In this document: positions 10,077-22,430 of the stretch, in pieces | How the letters are laid out: each line of letters opens with the position of its first letter | Position numbering within the stretch: position 1 is the stretch's first letter | Assembly: GCF_052857255.1 (NCBI RefSeq) | Contig: NC_135504.1 | Span: 146,842,121 to 146,906,120 of the forward strand | DNA length: 64,000 nt | Direction: 5' to 3' | Source: Amblyomma americanum | Taxonomy: Eukaryota > Arthropoda > Arachnida > Ixodida > Ixodidae | Made by a program: the position numbers and the translations under genes | The notes under the pieces: model-generated | What the model was told of the DNA's origin: nothing | What the model saw: only the letters and a program-made list of their open reading frames with translations | Databases searched by the model: none

Positions 10077-12725
10077 TAGCTCGTTTCGGTCTAAAACAGC
10101 TTGTTTCGTTGTATTAAGCCCGAATACATGCTTTTCGCGCAGGTATAAGAGAAAAAGTTTTAAAGGCATGTCATAGGGACACGTAAAACCGATGTGTTAA
10201 GATTTACCTCGTTTCGGTCTAAAACAGCTTGTGTCGCTGTATTAAGCAAGAATATATGCTTTTCGCGCAGTTATTAGAGAAAAAGTTTTGACGAGTATCA
10301 CGTGGAACACTTGTAAAACCGATGTGTTCAGATTTACCTCTTTTCGGACTAAAACAGCTTGTTTCGTTGTATTAAGCACGAATACTTGCTTTTCGCGCAG
10401 TTATAAGAGAAAAAGTTTTAAAGGCGTGTCACAGGGACACTTGTAAAACCGATGTGTTCAGATTTACCTCGTTTCGGTCTAAAACAGCTTGTTTCGTTGA
10501 ACTAAGCACGAATACATGCTTTTCGCGCAGTTATAAGAGAAAAACGTTTTGACGCGTATCAGAGGAACACTTTTAAAACTGATGTGTTCAGATTTAGCTC
10601 ATCTCGGTCTAAAACAGCTTGTTTCGTTGTATTAAGCACGAATACATGCTTTTCGCGCAGTTATAAGAGAAAAAGTTTTGACGCGTGTCACAGGGACACT
10701 CGTAAAACCGATGTGTTCAGATTTACATCGTTTCGGTCTTAAACAGCTTGTTTCGTTGGACTAAGCACGAATACATGCTTTTCGCGCAGTTATAAGAGAA
10801 AAAAGTTTTGACGCGTATCAGAGGAACACTTGTAAAACCGGTGTGTTGTGATTTAGCTCGTTTCGGTCTAAAACAGCTTGTTTCGCTGTATTAAGCAAGA
10901 ATACATGCTTTTCGCGCAGTTATAAAAGAAAAAGTTTAGACGCGTGTCACAGGGACACTTGTAAAACCGATGTGTTCAGATTTAGCTCGTTTCGGTCTAA
11001 AACAGCTTGTTTCGTCGTATTAAGCACGAATACATGCTTTTCGCGCAGTTATAAGAGAAAAAGTTTTGACGCGTATCAGAGGAACACTTGTAAAACCGAT
11101 GTTTTGTGATTTAACTCGTTTCGGTCTAAAACAACTTGTTTCGCTGTATTAAGCAAGAATACATGCTTTTCGCGCAGTTATAAGAGAAAAAGTTTTGACG
11201 CGTGTCACAGGGACACTTGTAAAACCGATGTGTTCAGATTTAGCTCGTTTCGGTCTAAAACAACTTGTTTCGCTGTATTTAGCAAGAATACGTGCTTTTC
11301 GCGCAGTTATAAGAGAAAAAGTTTTGACGCGTGTCACAGGGACACGTGTAAAACCAATGTGTTCAGATTCAGCTCGATTCGGTCTAAAACAGCTTGATTC
11401 GTTGTATTAAGCACTAATACATGCTTTTCGCGCAGTTATAAGAGAAAAAGTTTTGACGCGTGTCACAGAGACCCTTTGTAAAACCGATGTGTTCAGATTT
11501 AGCTCGTTTCGGTCTAAAACAGCTTGTTTCGTCGTATTAAGCACGAACACATGCTTTTCGCGCAGTTATAAGAGAAAAAGTTTTGACGCGTGTCACAGGG
11601 ACACTTGTAAAACCGATGTGTTCAGATCTAGCTCGGTTTGGTGTAAAACAGCTTGTTTCGTTGTATTAAGCACGAATACATGCTTTTCGCGCAGTTATAA
11701 GAGAAAAAGTTTAGACGCGTATCAGAGGAACACTTTTAAAACCGATGTGTTGTGATTTAACTCGTTTCGGTCTAAAACAGATTGTTTCGCTGTATTAAGC
11801 AAGAATACATACTTTTCGCGCAGTTATAAGAGAAAAAGTTTAGACGCGTATCAGAGGAACACTTGTAAAACCGATGTGTTGTGATTTAGCTCCTTTCGGT
11901 CTAAAACAGCTTGTTTCGTTGTATTAGGCAAGAATACATGCTTTTCGCGCAGTTATAAGAGAAAAAGTTTTGACGCGTGTCACAGGGACACGTGTAAAAC
12001 CGATGTGTTCAGATTCAGCTCGTTTCGGTCTAAAACAGCTTGATTCGTTGTATTAAGCACTAATACATGCTTTTCGCGCAGTTATAAGAGAAAAAGTTTT
12101 GACGAGTATCACGTGGATACTTGAAAAACCGATGTGTTCAGATTCAGCTCGTTTCGGTCTAAAACAGCTTGTTTCGTTGTATTAAGCACGAATACATGCT
12201 TTTCGCGCAGTTATGAGAAAAAAAGTTTTGACGCGTATCACATGGACACTTGGAAAACCGATGTGTTCAGATCTAGCTCGTTTTGGTCTAAAACAGCTTG
12301 TTTCGTTGTATTAAGCACGAATACATGCTTTTCGCGCAGTTATAAGAGAAAAAGTTTTGACGCGTATCAGAGGAACACTTGTAAAACCGATGTGTTGTGA
12401 TTTAGCTCGTTTCGGTCTAAAACAGCTTGTTTCGCTGTATTAAGCAAGAATACGTGCTTTTCGCGCAGTTATAAGAGAAAAAGTTTTGATGCGTGTCACA
12501 GAGACACGTGTAAACCGATGTGTTCAGATTTAGCTCGTTTCGGTCTAGAACAGCTTGATTCGTTGTATTAAGCACGAATACATGCTTTTCGCGCAGTTAT
12601 AAGAGAAAAAGTTTTGACGAGTATCACGTGGATACTTGTAAAACTGATGTGTTCAGATATAGCTCATCTCGGTCTAAAACAGCTTGTTTCGTTGTATTAA
12701 GCACGAATACATGCTTTTCGCGCAG
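9431..12725 (+). repeat. About 4-kb higher-order repeat, copy 1
   Basis: Unusual variants in order (GTGATCAGATT, AATACAAGC, CGCTCAG, AAGCCCGAATAC, TCATAGGGACACG, AATATATGC, AATACTTGC, GAGACCCTTTG) recur downstream. The offset is 3,873 at first, 4,000 from about 11.1 kb and 4,129 from about 12.1 kb. The stepwise change by about one monomer shows that single units were gained in the downstream copy or lost here. Confidence 0.85.
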
Positions 12726-13303
12726 TTATAAGATAAAAAGTTTTGACGCGTGTCACAGGGACACTTGTAAAACCGATATGTTCAGATTTAGCTCGTTTCG
12801 GTCTAAAACAGCTTGTTCCGTTGTATTAAGCCCGAATACATGCTTTTCGCGCAGGTATAAGAGAAAAAGTTTTAAAGGCATGTCATAGGGACACGTAAAA
12901 CCGATGTGTTAAGATTTACCTCGTTTCGGTCTAAAACAGCTTGTTTCGTTGAACTAAGCACGAATACATGCTTTTCGCGCAGTTATAAGAGAAAAACGTT
13001 TTGACGCGTATCAGAGGAAAACTTGTAAAACCGATGTGTTGTGATTTAGCTCGTTTCGGTCTAAAACAGCTTGTTTCGCTGTATTAAGCAAGAATACGTG
13101 CTTTTCGCGCAGTTATAAGAGAAAAGTTTTGACGCGTGTCACAGGGACACGTGTAAAACCGACGTGTTCAGATTTAGCTCGTTTCGGTCTAAAACAGCTT
13201 GTTTCGCTGTATTAAGCAAGAATACATGCTTTTCGCGCAGTTATAAGAGAAAAAGTATTGACGCTTATCAGAGGAACACTTGTAAAACCGATGTGTGGTG
13301 ATT

Positions 13304-16300
13304 TAGCTCTTTTCGGTCTAAAACAGCTTGTTTCGTATTATAAAGCAAGAATACGTGCTTTTCGCGCAGTAATAAGAGAAAAAGTTTTGACGCGTGTCAC
13401 AGGGACACTCGTAAAACCGATGTGATCAGATTTACCTCGTTTCGGTCTAAAACAGCTTGTTTCGTTGGACTAAGCACGAATACAAGCTTTTCGCGCAGTT
13501 ATCAGAGAAAAAAGTTTTGACGCGTATCAGAGGAACACTTGTAAAACCGGTGTGTTGTGATTTAGCTCGTTTCGGTCTAAAACAGCTTGTTTCGCTGTAT
13601 TAAGCAAGAATACATGCTTTTCGCGCAGTTATAAGAGAAAAAGTTTTGACGCGTGTCACAGGGACACTTGTAAAACCGATGTGTTCAGATTTAGCTCGTT
13701 TCGGTCTAAAACAGCTTGTTTCGTTGTATTAAGCAAGAATACATGCTTTTCGCTCAGTTATAAGAGAAAAAGTTTTGACGCGTATCAGAGGAACACTTGT
13801 AAAACCGATGTGTTGTGATTTAGCTCGTTTCGGTCTAAAACAGCTTGTTTCGCTGTATTAAGCAAGAATACATGCTTTTCGCGCAGTTATAAGATAAAAA
13901 GTTTTGACGCGTGTCACAGGGACACTTGTAAAACCGATATGTTCAGATTTAGCTCGTTTCGGTCTAAAACAGCTTGTTTCGTTGTATTAAGCCCGAATAC
14001 ATGCTTTTCGCGCAGGTATAAGAGAAAAAGTTTTAAAGGCATGTCATAGGGACACGTAAAACCGATGTGTTAAGATTTACCTCGTTTCGGTCTAAAACAG
14101 CTTGTGTCGCTGTATTAAGCAAGAATATATGCTTTTCGCGCAGTTATTAGAGAAAAAGTTTTGACGAGTATCACGTGGAACACTTGTAAAACCGATGTGT
14201 TCAGATTTACCTCTTTTCGGACTAAAACAGCTTGTTTCGTTGTATTAAGCACGAATACTTGCTTTTCGCGCAGTTATAAGAGAAAAAGTTTTAAAGGCGT
14301 GTCACAGGGACACTTGTAAAACCGATGTGTTCAGATTTACCTCGTTTCGGTCTAAAACAGCTTGTTTCGTTGAACTAAGCACGAATAATGCTTTTCGCGC
14401 AGTTATAAGAGAAAAACGTTTTGACGCGTATCAGAGGAACACTTGTAAAACCGATGTGTTGTGATTTAGCTCGTTTCGGTCTAAAACAGCTTGTTTCGCT
14501 GTATTAAGCAAGAATACGTGCTTTTCGCGCAGTTATAAGAGAAAAAGTTTTGACGCGTGTCACAGGGACACGTGTAAAACCGACGTGTTCAGATTTAGCT
14601 CGTTTCGGTCTAAAACAGCTTGATTCGTTGTATTAGGCACGAATACATGCTTTTCGCGCAGTTATAAGAGAAAAAGTTTTGACGAGTATCACGTGGATAC
14701 TTGTAAAACCGATGTGTTCAGATACAGCTCGTTTTGGTATAAAACAGCTTGTTTCGTTGTTTTAAACACGAATACATGCTTTTCGCGCAGTTATAGAAGA
14801 AAAAGTTTTGACGCGTATCAGAGGAACACTTGTAAAACCAGTGTGTTGTGATTTAGCTCGTTTCGGTCTAAAACAGCTTGTTTCGCTGTATTAAGCAAGA
14901 ATACATGCTTTTCGCGCAGTTATAAAAGAAAAAGTTTTGACGCGTGTCACAGGGACACTTGTAAAACCGATGTGTTCAGATTTAGCTCGTTTCGGTCTAA
15001 AACAGCTTGTTTCGTCGTATTAAGCACGAATACATGCTTTTCGCGCAGTTATAAGAGAAAAAGTTTTGACGCGTATCAGAGGAACACTTGTAAAACCGAT
15101 GTTTTGTGATTTAACTCGTTTCGGTCTAAAACAACTTGTTTCGCTGTATTAAGCAAGAATACATGCTTTTCGCGCAGTTATAAGAGAAAAAGTTTTGACG
15201 CGTGTCACAGGGACACTTGTAAAACCGATGTGTTCAGATTTAGCTCGTTTCGGTCTAAAACAACTTGTTTCGCTGTATTTAGCAAGAATACGTGCTTTTC
15301 GCGCAGTTATAAGAGAAAAAGTTTTGACGCGTGTCACAGGGACACGTGTAAAACCAATGTGTTCAGATTCAGCTCGATTCGGTCTAAAACAGCTTGATTC
15401 GTTGTACTAAGCACTAATACATGCTTTTCGCGCCGTTATAAGAGAAAAAGTTTTGACGCGTGTCACAGAGACCCTTTGTAAAACCGATGTGTTCAGATTT
15501 AGCTCGTTTCGGTCTAAAACAGCTTGTTTCGTCGTATTAAGCACGAATACATGCTTTTCGCGCAGTTATAAGAGAAAAAGTTTTGACGCGTGTCACAGGG
15601 ACACTTGTAAAACCGATGTGTTCAGATCTAGCTCGTTTTGGTGTAAAACAGCTTGTTTCGTTGTATTAAGCACGAATACATGCTTTTCGCGCAGTTATAA
15701 GAGAAAAAGTTTAGACGCGTATCAGAGGAACACTTTTAAAACCGATGTGTTGTGATTTAACTCGTTTCGGTCTAAAGCAGCTTGTTTCGTTGTATAAAGC
15801 AAGAATACATGCTTTTCGCGCAGTTATAAGAGAAAAAGTTTTGACGCGTATCAGAGGAACACTTGTAAAACCGATGTGTTGTGATTTAGCTCGTTTCGGT
15901 CTAAAACAGCTTGTTTCGCTGTATTAAGCAAGAATACATACTTTTCGCGCAGTTATAAGAGAAAAAGTTTAGACGCGTATCAGAGGAACACTTGTAAAAC
16001 CGATGTGTTGTGATTTAGCTCCTTTCGGTCTAAAACAGCTTGTTTCGTTGTATTAAGCAAGAATACATGCTTTTCGCGCAGTTATAAGAGAAAAAGTTTT
16101 GACGCGTGTCACAGGGACACGTGTAAAACCGATGTGTTCAGATTCAGCTCGTTTCGGTCTAAAACAGCTTGATTCGTTGTATTAAGCACTAATACATGCT
16201 TTTCGCGCAGTTATAAGAGAAAAAGTTTTGACGAGTATCACGTGGATACTTGAAAAACCGATGTGTTCAGATTCAGCTCGTTTCGGTCTAAAACAGCTTG

Positions 16301-16854
16301 TTTCGTTGTATTAAGCACGAATACATGCTTTTCGCGCAGTTATGAGAGAAAAAGTTTTGACGCGTATCACATGGACACTTGGAAAACCGATGTGTTCAGA
16401 TCTAGCTCGTTTTGGTCTAAAACAGCTTGTTTCGTTGTATTAAGCACGAATACATGCTTTTCGCGCAGTTATAGGAGAAAAAGTTTTGACGCGTATCAGA
16501 GGAACACTTGTAAAACCGATGTGTTGTGATTTAGCTCGTTTCGGTCTAAAACAGCTTGTTTCGCTGTATTAAGCAAGAATACGTGCTTTTCGCGCAGTTA
16601 TAAGAGAAAAAGTTTTGATGCGTGTCACAGGGACACGTGTAAACCGATGTGTTCAGATTTAGCTCGTTTCGGTCTAGAACAGCTTGATTCGTTGTATTAA
16701 GCACGAATACATGCTTTTCGCGCAGTTATAAGAGAAAAAGTTTTGACGAGTATCACGTGGATACTTGTAAAACCGATGTGTTCAGATATAGCTCATCTCG
16801 GTCTAAAACAGCTTGTTTCGTTGTATTAAGCACGAATACATGCTTTTCGCGCAG
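13304..16854 (+). repeat. About 4-kb higher-order repeat, copy 2
   Basis: Same ordered variants as 9,431-12,725, with an extra monomer near 15.78-15.91 kb and one extra unit between about 14.4 and 14.9 kb. Single-base differences are few, for example CGAATAATGC (one base lost, about 14,386) and CGCCGTTATAAG (about 15,433). Confidence 0.85.
15781..15909 (+). repeat. Extra monomer relative to the first 4-kb HOR copy
   Basis: Between the TTTTAAAACCG unit and the AATACATACTTTTCG unit this copy has one more R-type monomer, with GTATAAAGCAAG, than the interval near 11.77 kb. The pairwise offset rises here from 4,000 to 4,129, which is exactly 129. Confidence 0.8.
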
Positions 16855-18249
16855 TTATAAGAGAAAAAGTTTTGACGAATATCACGTGGATACTTGTAAA
16901 ACCGATATGTTCAGATACAGCTCGTTTTGGTATAAAACAGCTTGTTTCGTTGTATTAAGCACGAATACATGCTTTTCGCGCAGTTATAAGAGAAAAAGTT
17001 CTGACGCGTGTCACAGGGACACTTGTAAAACCGATGTGTTCAGATTTAGCTCGTTTCGGTCTAAAAACAACTTGTTTTGTTGTATTAAGCACGAATACAT
17101 GCTTTTCGCGCAGTTATAAGAGAAAAAGTTTTGACGCGTATCAGAGGAACACTTGTAAAACCGATGTGTTGTGATTTAGCTCGTTTCGGTCTAAAACAGC
17201 TTGTTTCGCTGTATTAAGCAAGAATACATGCTTTTCGCGCAGTTATAAGAGAAAAAGTATTGACGCGTATCAGAGGAACACTTGTAAAACCGATGTGTTC
17301 AGATTTACCTCGTTTCGGTCTAAAACAGCTTGTTTCGTTAGACTAAGCATGAATACAAGCTTTTCGCGCAGTTATCAGAGAATAAAGTTTTGACGCGTAT
17401 CAGAGGAACACTTGTAAAACCGGTGTGTTGTGATTTAGCTAGTTTCGGTCTAAAACAGCTTGTTTCGCTGTATTAAGCAAGAATACATGCTTTTCGCGCA
17501 GTTATAAGAGAAAAAGTTTTGACGCGTGTCACAGGGACACTTGTAAAACCAATGTGTTCAGATTTAGCTCGTTTCGGTCTAAAACAGCTTGTTTCGTTGT
17601 ATTAAGCAAGAATACATGCTTTTCGCGCAGTTATAAGAGAAAAAGTTTTGACGCGTATCAGAGAAACACTTGTAAAACCGATGTGTTGTGATTTAGCTCG
17701 TTTCGGTCTAAGACAGCTTGTTTCGCTGTATTAAGCAAGAATAAGTGCTTTTCGCGCAGTTATAAGAGAAAAAGTTTTGATGCGTGTCACAGGGACACGT
17801 GTAAAACCGATGTGTTCAGATTTAGCTCGTTTCGGTCTAAAACAGCTTGTTTCGTTGTATTAAGCACGAGAACATGCTTTTCGCGCAGTTATAAGAGAAA
17901 AAGTTTTAAAGGCCTGTCACAGGGGCACTTGTGAAACCGATGTGTTCAGATTTACCTCGTTTCGGTCTAAAACAGCTTGTTTCGTTGAACTAAGCTCGAA
18001 TACATGCTTTTCGCGCAGTTATAAGAGAAAAAAGTTTTGACGCGTATCAGAGGAACACTTTTAAAACCGATGTGTTGTGATTTGGCTCGTTTCGGTCTAA
18101 AACAGCTTGTTTCGTTGTATTAAGCAAGAATACATGCTTTTCGCGCAGTTATAAGAGAAAAAGTTTTGACGCGTATCAGACGAACACTTGTAAAACCGAT
18201 GTGTTCAGATTTACCTCTTTTCGGACTAAAACAGCTTGTTTCGTTGTAT

Positions 18250-19070
18250 TAAGCACGAATACATGCTTTTCGCGCAGTTATAAGAGAAAAAGTTTTGACG
18301 CGTATCACATGGACACTTGGAAAACCGATGTGTTCAGATCTAGCTCGTTTTGGTCTAAAACAGCTTGTTTCGTTGTATTAAGCACGAATACATGCTTTTC
18401 GCGCAGTTATAAGAGAAAAAGTTTTGACGCGTATCAGAGGAACACTTGTAAAACCGATGTGTTGTGATTTAGCTCGTTTCGGTCTAAAACAGCTTGTTTC
18501 GCTGTATTAAGCAAGAATACGTGCTTTTCGTGCAGTTATAAGAGAAAAAGTTTTGATGCGTGTCACAGGGACACGTGTAAACCGATGTGTTCAGATTTAG
18601 CTCGTTTCGGTCTAAAACAGCTTGATTTGTTGTATTAAGCACGAATACATGCTTTTCGCGCAGTTATAAGAGAAAAAGTTTTGACGAATATCACGTGGAT
18701 ACTTGTAAAACCGATATGTTCAGATACAGCTCGTTTTGGTATAAAACAGCTTGTTTCGTTGTATTAAGCACGAATACATGCTTTTCGCGCAGTTATAAGA
18801 GAAAATGTTCTGACGCGTGTCACAGGGACACTTGTAAAACCGATGTGTTCAGATTTAGCTCGTTTCGGTCTAAAAACAACTTGTTTTCTTGTATTAAGCA
18901 CGAATACATGCTTTTCGCGCAGTTATAAGAGAAAAAGATTAGACGCGTATCGGAGGAACACTTGTAAAACCGATGTGTTGTGATTTAGCTCGTTTCGGTC
19001 TAAAACAGCTTGTTTCTTTGTATTAGCAAGAATACATGCTTTTCGCGCAGTTATAAGAGAAAAAGTTTTG
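18250..19070 (+). repeat. 2,715-bp-offset segment, copy 1
   Basis: The ATCACATGGACACTTGG unit, AATACGTGCTTTTCGTGCAG unit, AATATCACGTGG unit, GAAAATGTTCTGACG unit, CTAAAAACAACTTG unit and the one-base-short TTTGTATTAGCAAG unit follow in this order. They recur at 20,965-21,785, and a related order lies at about 7.7-8.6 kb with one extra monomer. Confidence 0.85.
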
Positions 19071-20093
19071 ACGCGTATCAGAGGAACACTTGTAAAACCG
19101 ATGTGTTGTGATTTAGCTCGTTTCGGTCTAAAACAGCTTGTTTCGCTGTATTAAGCAAGAATACATGCTTTTCGCGCAGTTATAAGAGAAAAAGTATTGA
19201 CGCTTATCAGAGGAACACTTGTAAAACCGATGTGTTCTGATTTAGCTCATCTCGGTCTAAAACAGCTAATTTCGTTGTATTAAGCACGAATACATGCTTT
19301 TCGCGCAGTTATAAGAGAAAAAGTTCTGACGCGTGTCACAGGGACACTTGTAAAACCGATGTGTTCAGATTTAGCTCGTTTCGGTCTAAAAACAACTTGT
19401 TTTGTTGTATTAAGCACGAATACATGCTTTTCGCGCAGTTATAAGAGAAAAAGTTTTGACGCGTATCAGAGGAACACTTGTAAAACCGATGTGTTGTGAT
19501 TTAGCTCGTTTCGGTCTAAAACAGCTTGTTTCGCTGTATTAAGCAAGAATACATGCTTTTCGCGCAGTTATAAGAGAAAAAGTATTGACGCGTATCAGAG
19601 GAACACTTGTAAAACCGATGTGTTCAGATTTACCTCGTTTCGGTCTAAAACAGCTTGTTTCGTTGGACTAAGCACGAATACAAGCTTTTCGCGCAGTTAT
19701 CAGAGAAAAAAGTTTTGACGCGTATCAGAGGAACACTTGTAAAACCGGTGTGTTGTGATTTAACTAGTTTCGGTCTAAAACAGCTTGTTTCGCTGTATTA
19801 AGCAAGAATACATGCTTTTCGCGCAGTTATAAGAGAAAAAGTTTTGACGCGTGTCACAGGGACACTTGTAAAACCAATGTGTTCAGATTTAGCTCATTTC
19901 GGTCTAAAACAGCTTGTTTCGTTGTATTAAGCAAGAATACATGCTTTTCGCGCAGTTATAAGAGAAAAAGTTTTGACGCGTATCAGAGGAACACTTGTAA
20001 AACCGATGTGTTGTGACTTAGCTCGTTTCGGTCTAAAACAGCTTGTTTAGCTGTATTAATCAAGAATACATGCTTTTCGCGCAGTTATAAGAG

Positions 20094-20102
20094 AAAAAAA
20101 AA
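20094..20102 (+). repeat. A9 run in place of the usual A5 tract
   Basis: The core A tract after TATAAGAG is normally five (sometimes six) A residues. This monomer has nine, a local slippage-type expansion. Confidence 0.95.
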
Positions 20103-20504
20103 GTTTTGACGCGTATCAGAGAAACACTTGTAAAACCGATGTGTTGTGATTTAGCTCGTTTCGGTCTAAGACAGCTTGTTTCGCTGTATTAAGCAAGAAT
20201 AAGTGCTTTTCGCGCAGTTATAAGAGAAAAAGTTTTGATGCGTGTCACAGGGACACGTGTAAAACCGATGTGTTCAGATTTAGCTCGTTTCGGTCTAAAA
20301 CAGCTTGTTTCGTTGTATTAAGCACGAATACATGCTTTTCGCGCAGTTATAAGAGAAAAAGTTTTAAAGGCCTGTCACAGGGGCACTTGTGAAACCGATG
20401 TGTTCAGATTTACCTCGTTTCGGTCTAAAACAGCTTGTTTCGTTGAACTAAGCTCGAATACATGCTTTTCGCGCAGTTATAAGAGAAAAAGTTTTGACGC
20501 GTAT

Positions 20505-22430
20505 CAGAGGAACACTTGTAAAACCGATGTGTTCAGATTTACCTCTTTTCGGACTAAAACAGCTTGTTTCGTTGTATTAAGCACGAATACATGCTTTTCG
20601 CGCAGTTATAAGAGAAAAAGTTTTGACGCGTATCACATGGACACTTGGAAAACCGATGTGTTCACATCTAGCTCGTTTTGGTCTAAAACAGCTTGTTTCG
20701 TTGTATTAAGCACGAATACATGCTTTTCGCGCAGTTATAAGAGAAAAAGTTTTGACGCGTATCAGAGGAACACTTGTAAAACCGATGTGTTGTGATTTAG
20801 CTCTTTTCGGTCTAAAACAGCTTGTTTCGCTGTATTAAGCAAGAATACATGCTTTTCGCGCAGTTATAAGAGAAAAAGTTTTGACGCGTGTCACAGGGAC
20901 ACTTGTAAAACCGATGTGTTCAGATTTAGCTCGTTTCGGTCTAAAACAGCTTGCTTCGATGTATTAAGCACGAATACATGCTTTTCGCGCAGTTATAAGA
21001 GAAAAAGTTTTGACGCGTATCACATGGACACTTGGAAAACCGATGTGTTCAGATCTAGCTCGTTTTGGTCTAAAACAGCTTGTTTCGTTGTATTAAGCAC
21101 GAATACATGCTTTTCGCGCAGTTATAAGAGAAAAAGTTTTGACGCGTATCAGAGGAACACTTGTAAAACCGATGTGTTGTGATTTAGCTCGTTTCGGTCT
21201 AAAACAGCTTGTTTCGCTGTATTAAGCAAGAATACGTGCTTTTCGTGCAGTTATAAGAGAAAAAGTTTTGATGCGTGTCACAGGGACACGTGTAAACCGA
21301 TGTGTTCAGATTTAGCTCGTTTCGGTCTAAAACAGCTTGATTCGTTGTATTAAGCACGAATACATGCTTTTCGCGCAGTTATAAGAGAAAAAGTTTTGAC
21401 GAATATCACGTGGATACTTGTAAAACCGATATGTTCAGATACAGCTCGTTTTGGTATAAAACAGCTTGTTTCGTTGTATTAAGCACGAATACATGCTTTT
21501 CGCGCAGTTATAAGAGAAAATGTTCTGACGCGTGTCACAGGGACACTTGTAAAACCGATGTGTTCAGATTTAGCTCGTTTCGGTCTAAAAACAACTTGTT
21601 TTGTTGTATTAAGCACGAATACATGCTTTTCGCGCAGTTATAAGAGAAAAAGATTAGACGCGTATCGGAGGAACACTTGTAAAACCGATGTGTTGTGATT
21701 TAGCTCGTTTCGGTCTAAAACAGCTTGTTTCTTTGTATTAGCAAGAATACATGCTTTTCGCGCAGTTATAAGAGAAAAAGTTTTGACGCGTATCAGAGGA
21801 ACACTTATAAAACCGATGTGTTGTGATTTAGCTCGTTTCGGTCTAAAACAGCTTGTTTCGTTGTATTAAGCACGAATACATGCTTTTCGCGCAGTTATAA
21901 GAGAAAAAGTTTTGACGCGTATCAGAGGAACACTTGTAAAACCGATGTGTTCAGATTTACCTCTTTTCGGACTAAAACAGCTTGTTTCGTTGTATTAAGC
22001 ACGAATACATGCTTTTCGCGCAGTTATAAGAGAAAAAGTTTTGACGCGTATCACATGGACACTTGGAAAACCGATGTGTTCACATCTAGCTCGTTTTGGT
22101 CTAAAACAGCTTGTTTCGTTGTATTAAGCACGAATACATGCTTTTCGCGCAGTTATAAGAGAAAAAGTTTTGACGCGTATCAGAGGAACACTTGTAAAAC
22201 CGATGTGTTGTGATTTAGCTCTTTTCGGTCTAAAACAGCTTGTTTCGCTGTATTAAGCAAGAATACATGCTTTTCGCGCAGTTATAAGAGAAAAAGTTTT
22301 GACGCGTGTCACAGGGACACTTGTAAAACCGATGTGTTCAGATTTAGCTCGTTTCGGTCTAAAACAGCTTGCTTCGATGTATTAAGCACGAATACATGCT
22401 TTTCGCGCAGTTATAAGAGAAAAAGTTTAG
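20505..22430 (+). repeat. Partial 11-monomer tandem duplication, offset about 1,419 bp
   Basis: The TTACCTCTTTTCGGAC unit, the ATGTGTTCACATCTAGC unit, the GCTCTTTTCGG unit and the TTGCTTCGATG unit at about 20.53-20.96 kb recur at about 21.95-22.38 kb. CACATCTAGC in place of CAGATCTAGC is a shared private change. Confidence 0.8.
20965..21785 (+). repeat. 2,715-bp-offset segment, copy 2
   Basis: Same ordered variants as 18,250-19,070. The diagnostic TGTTTCTTTGTATTAGC falls at 19,011 and 21,726 (offset 2,715) and at 8,553 (offset 10,458 to the first). Confidence 0.85.
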
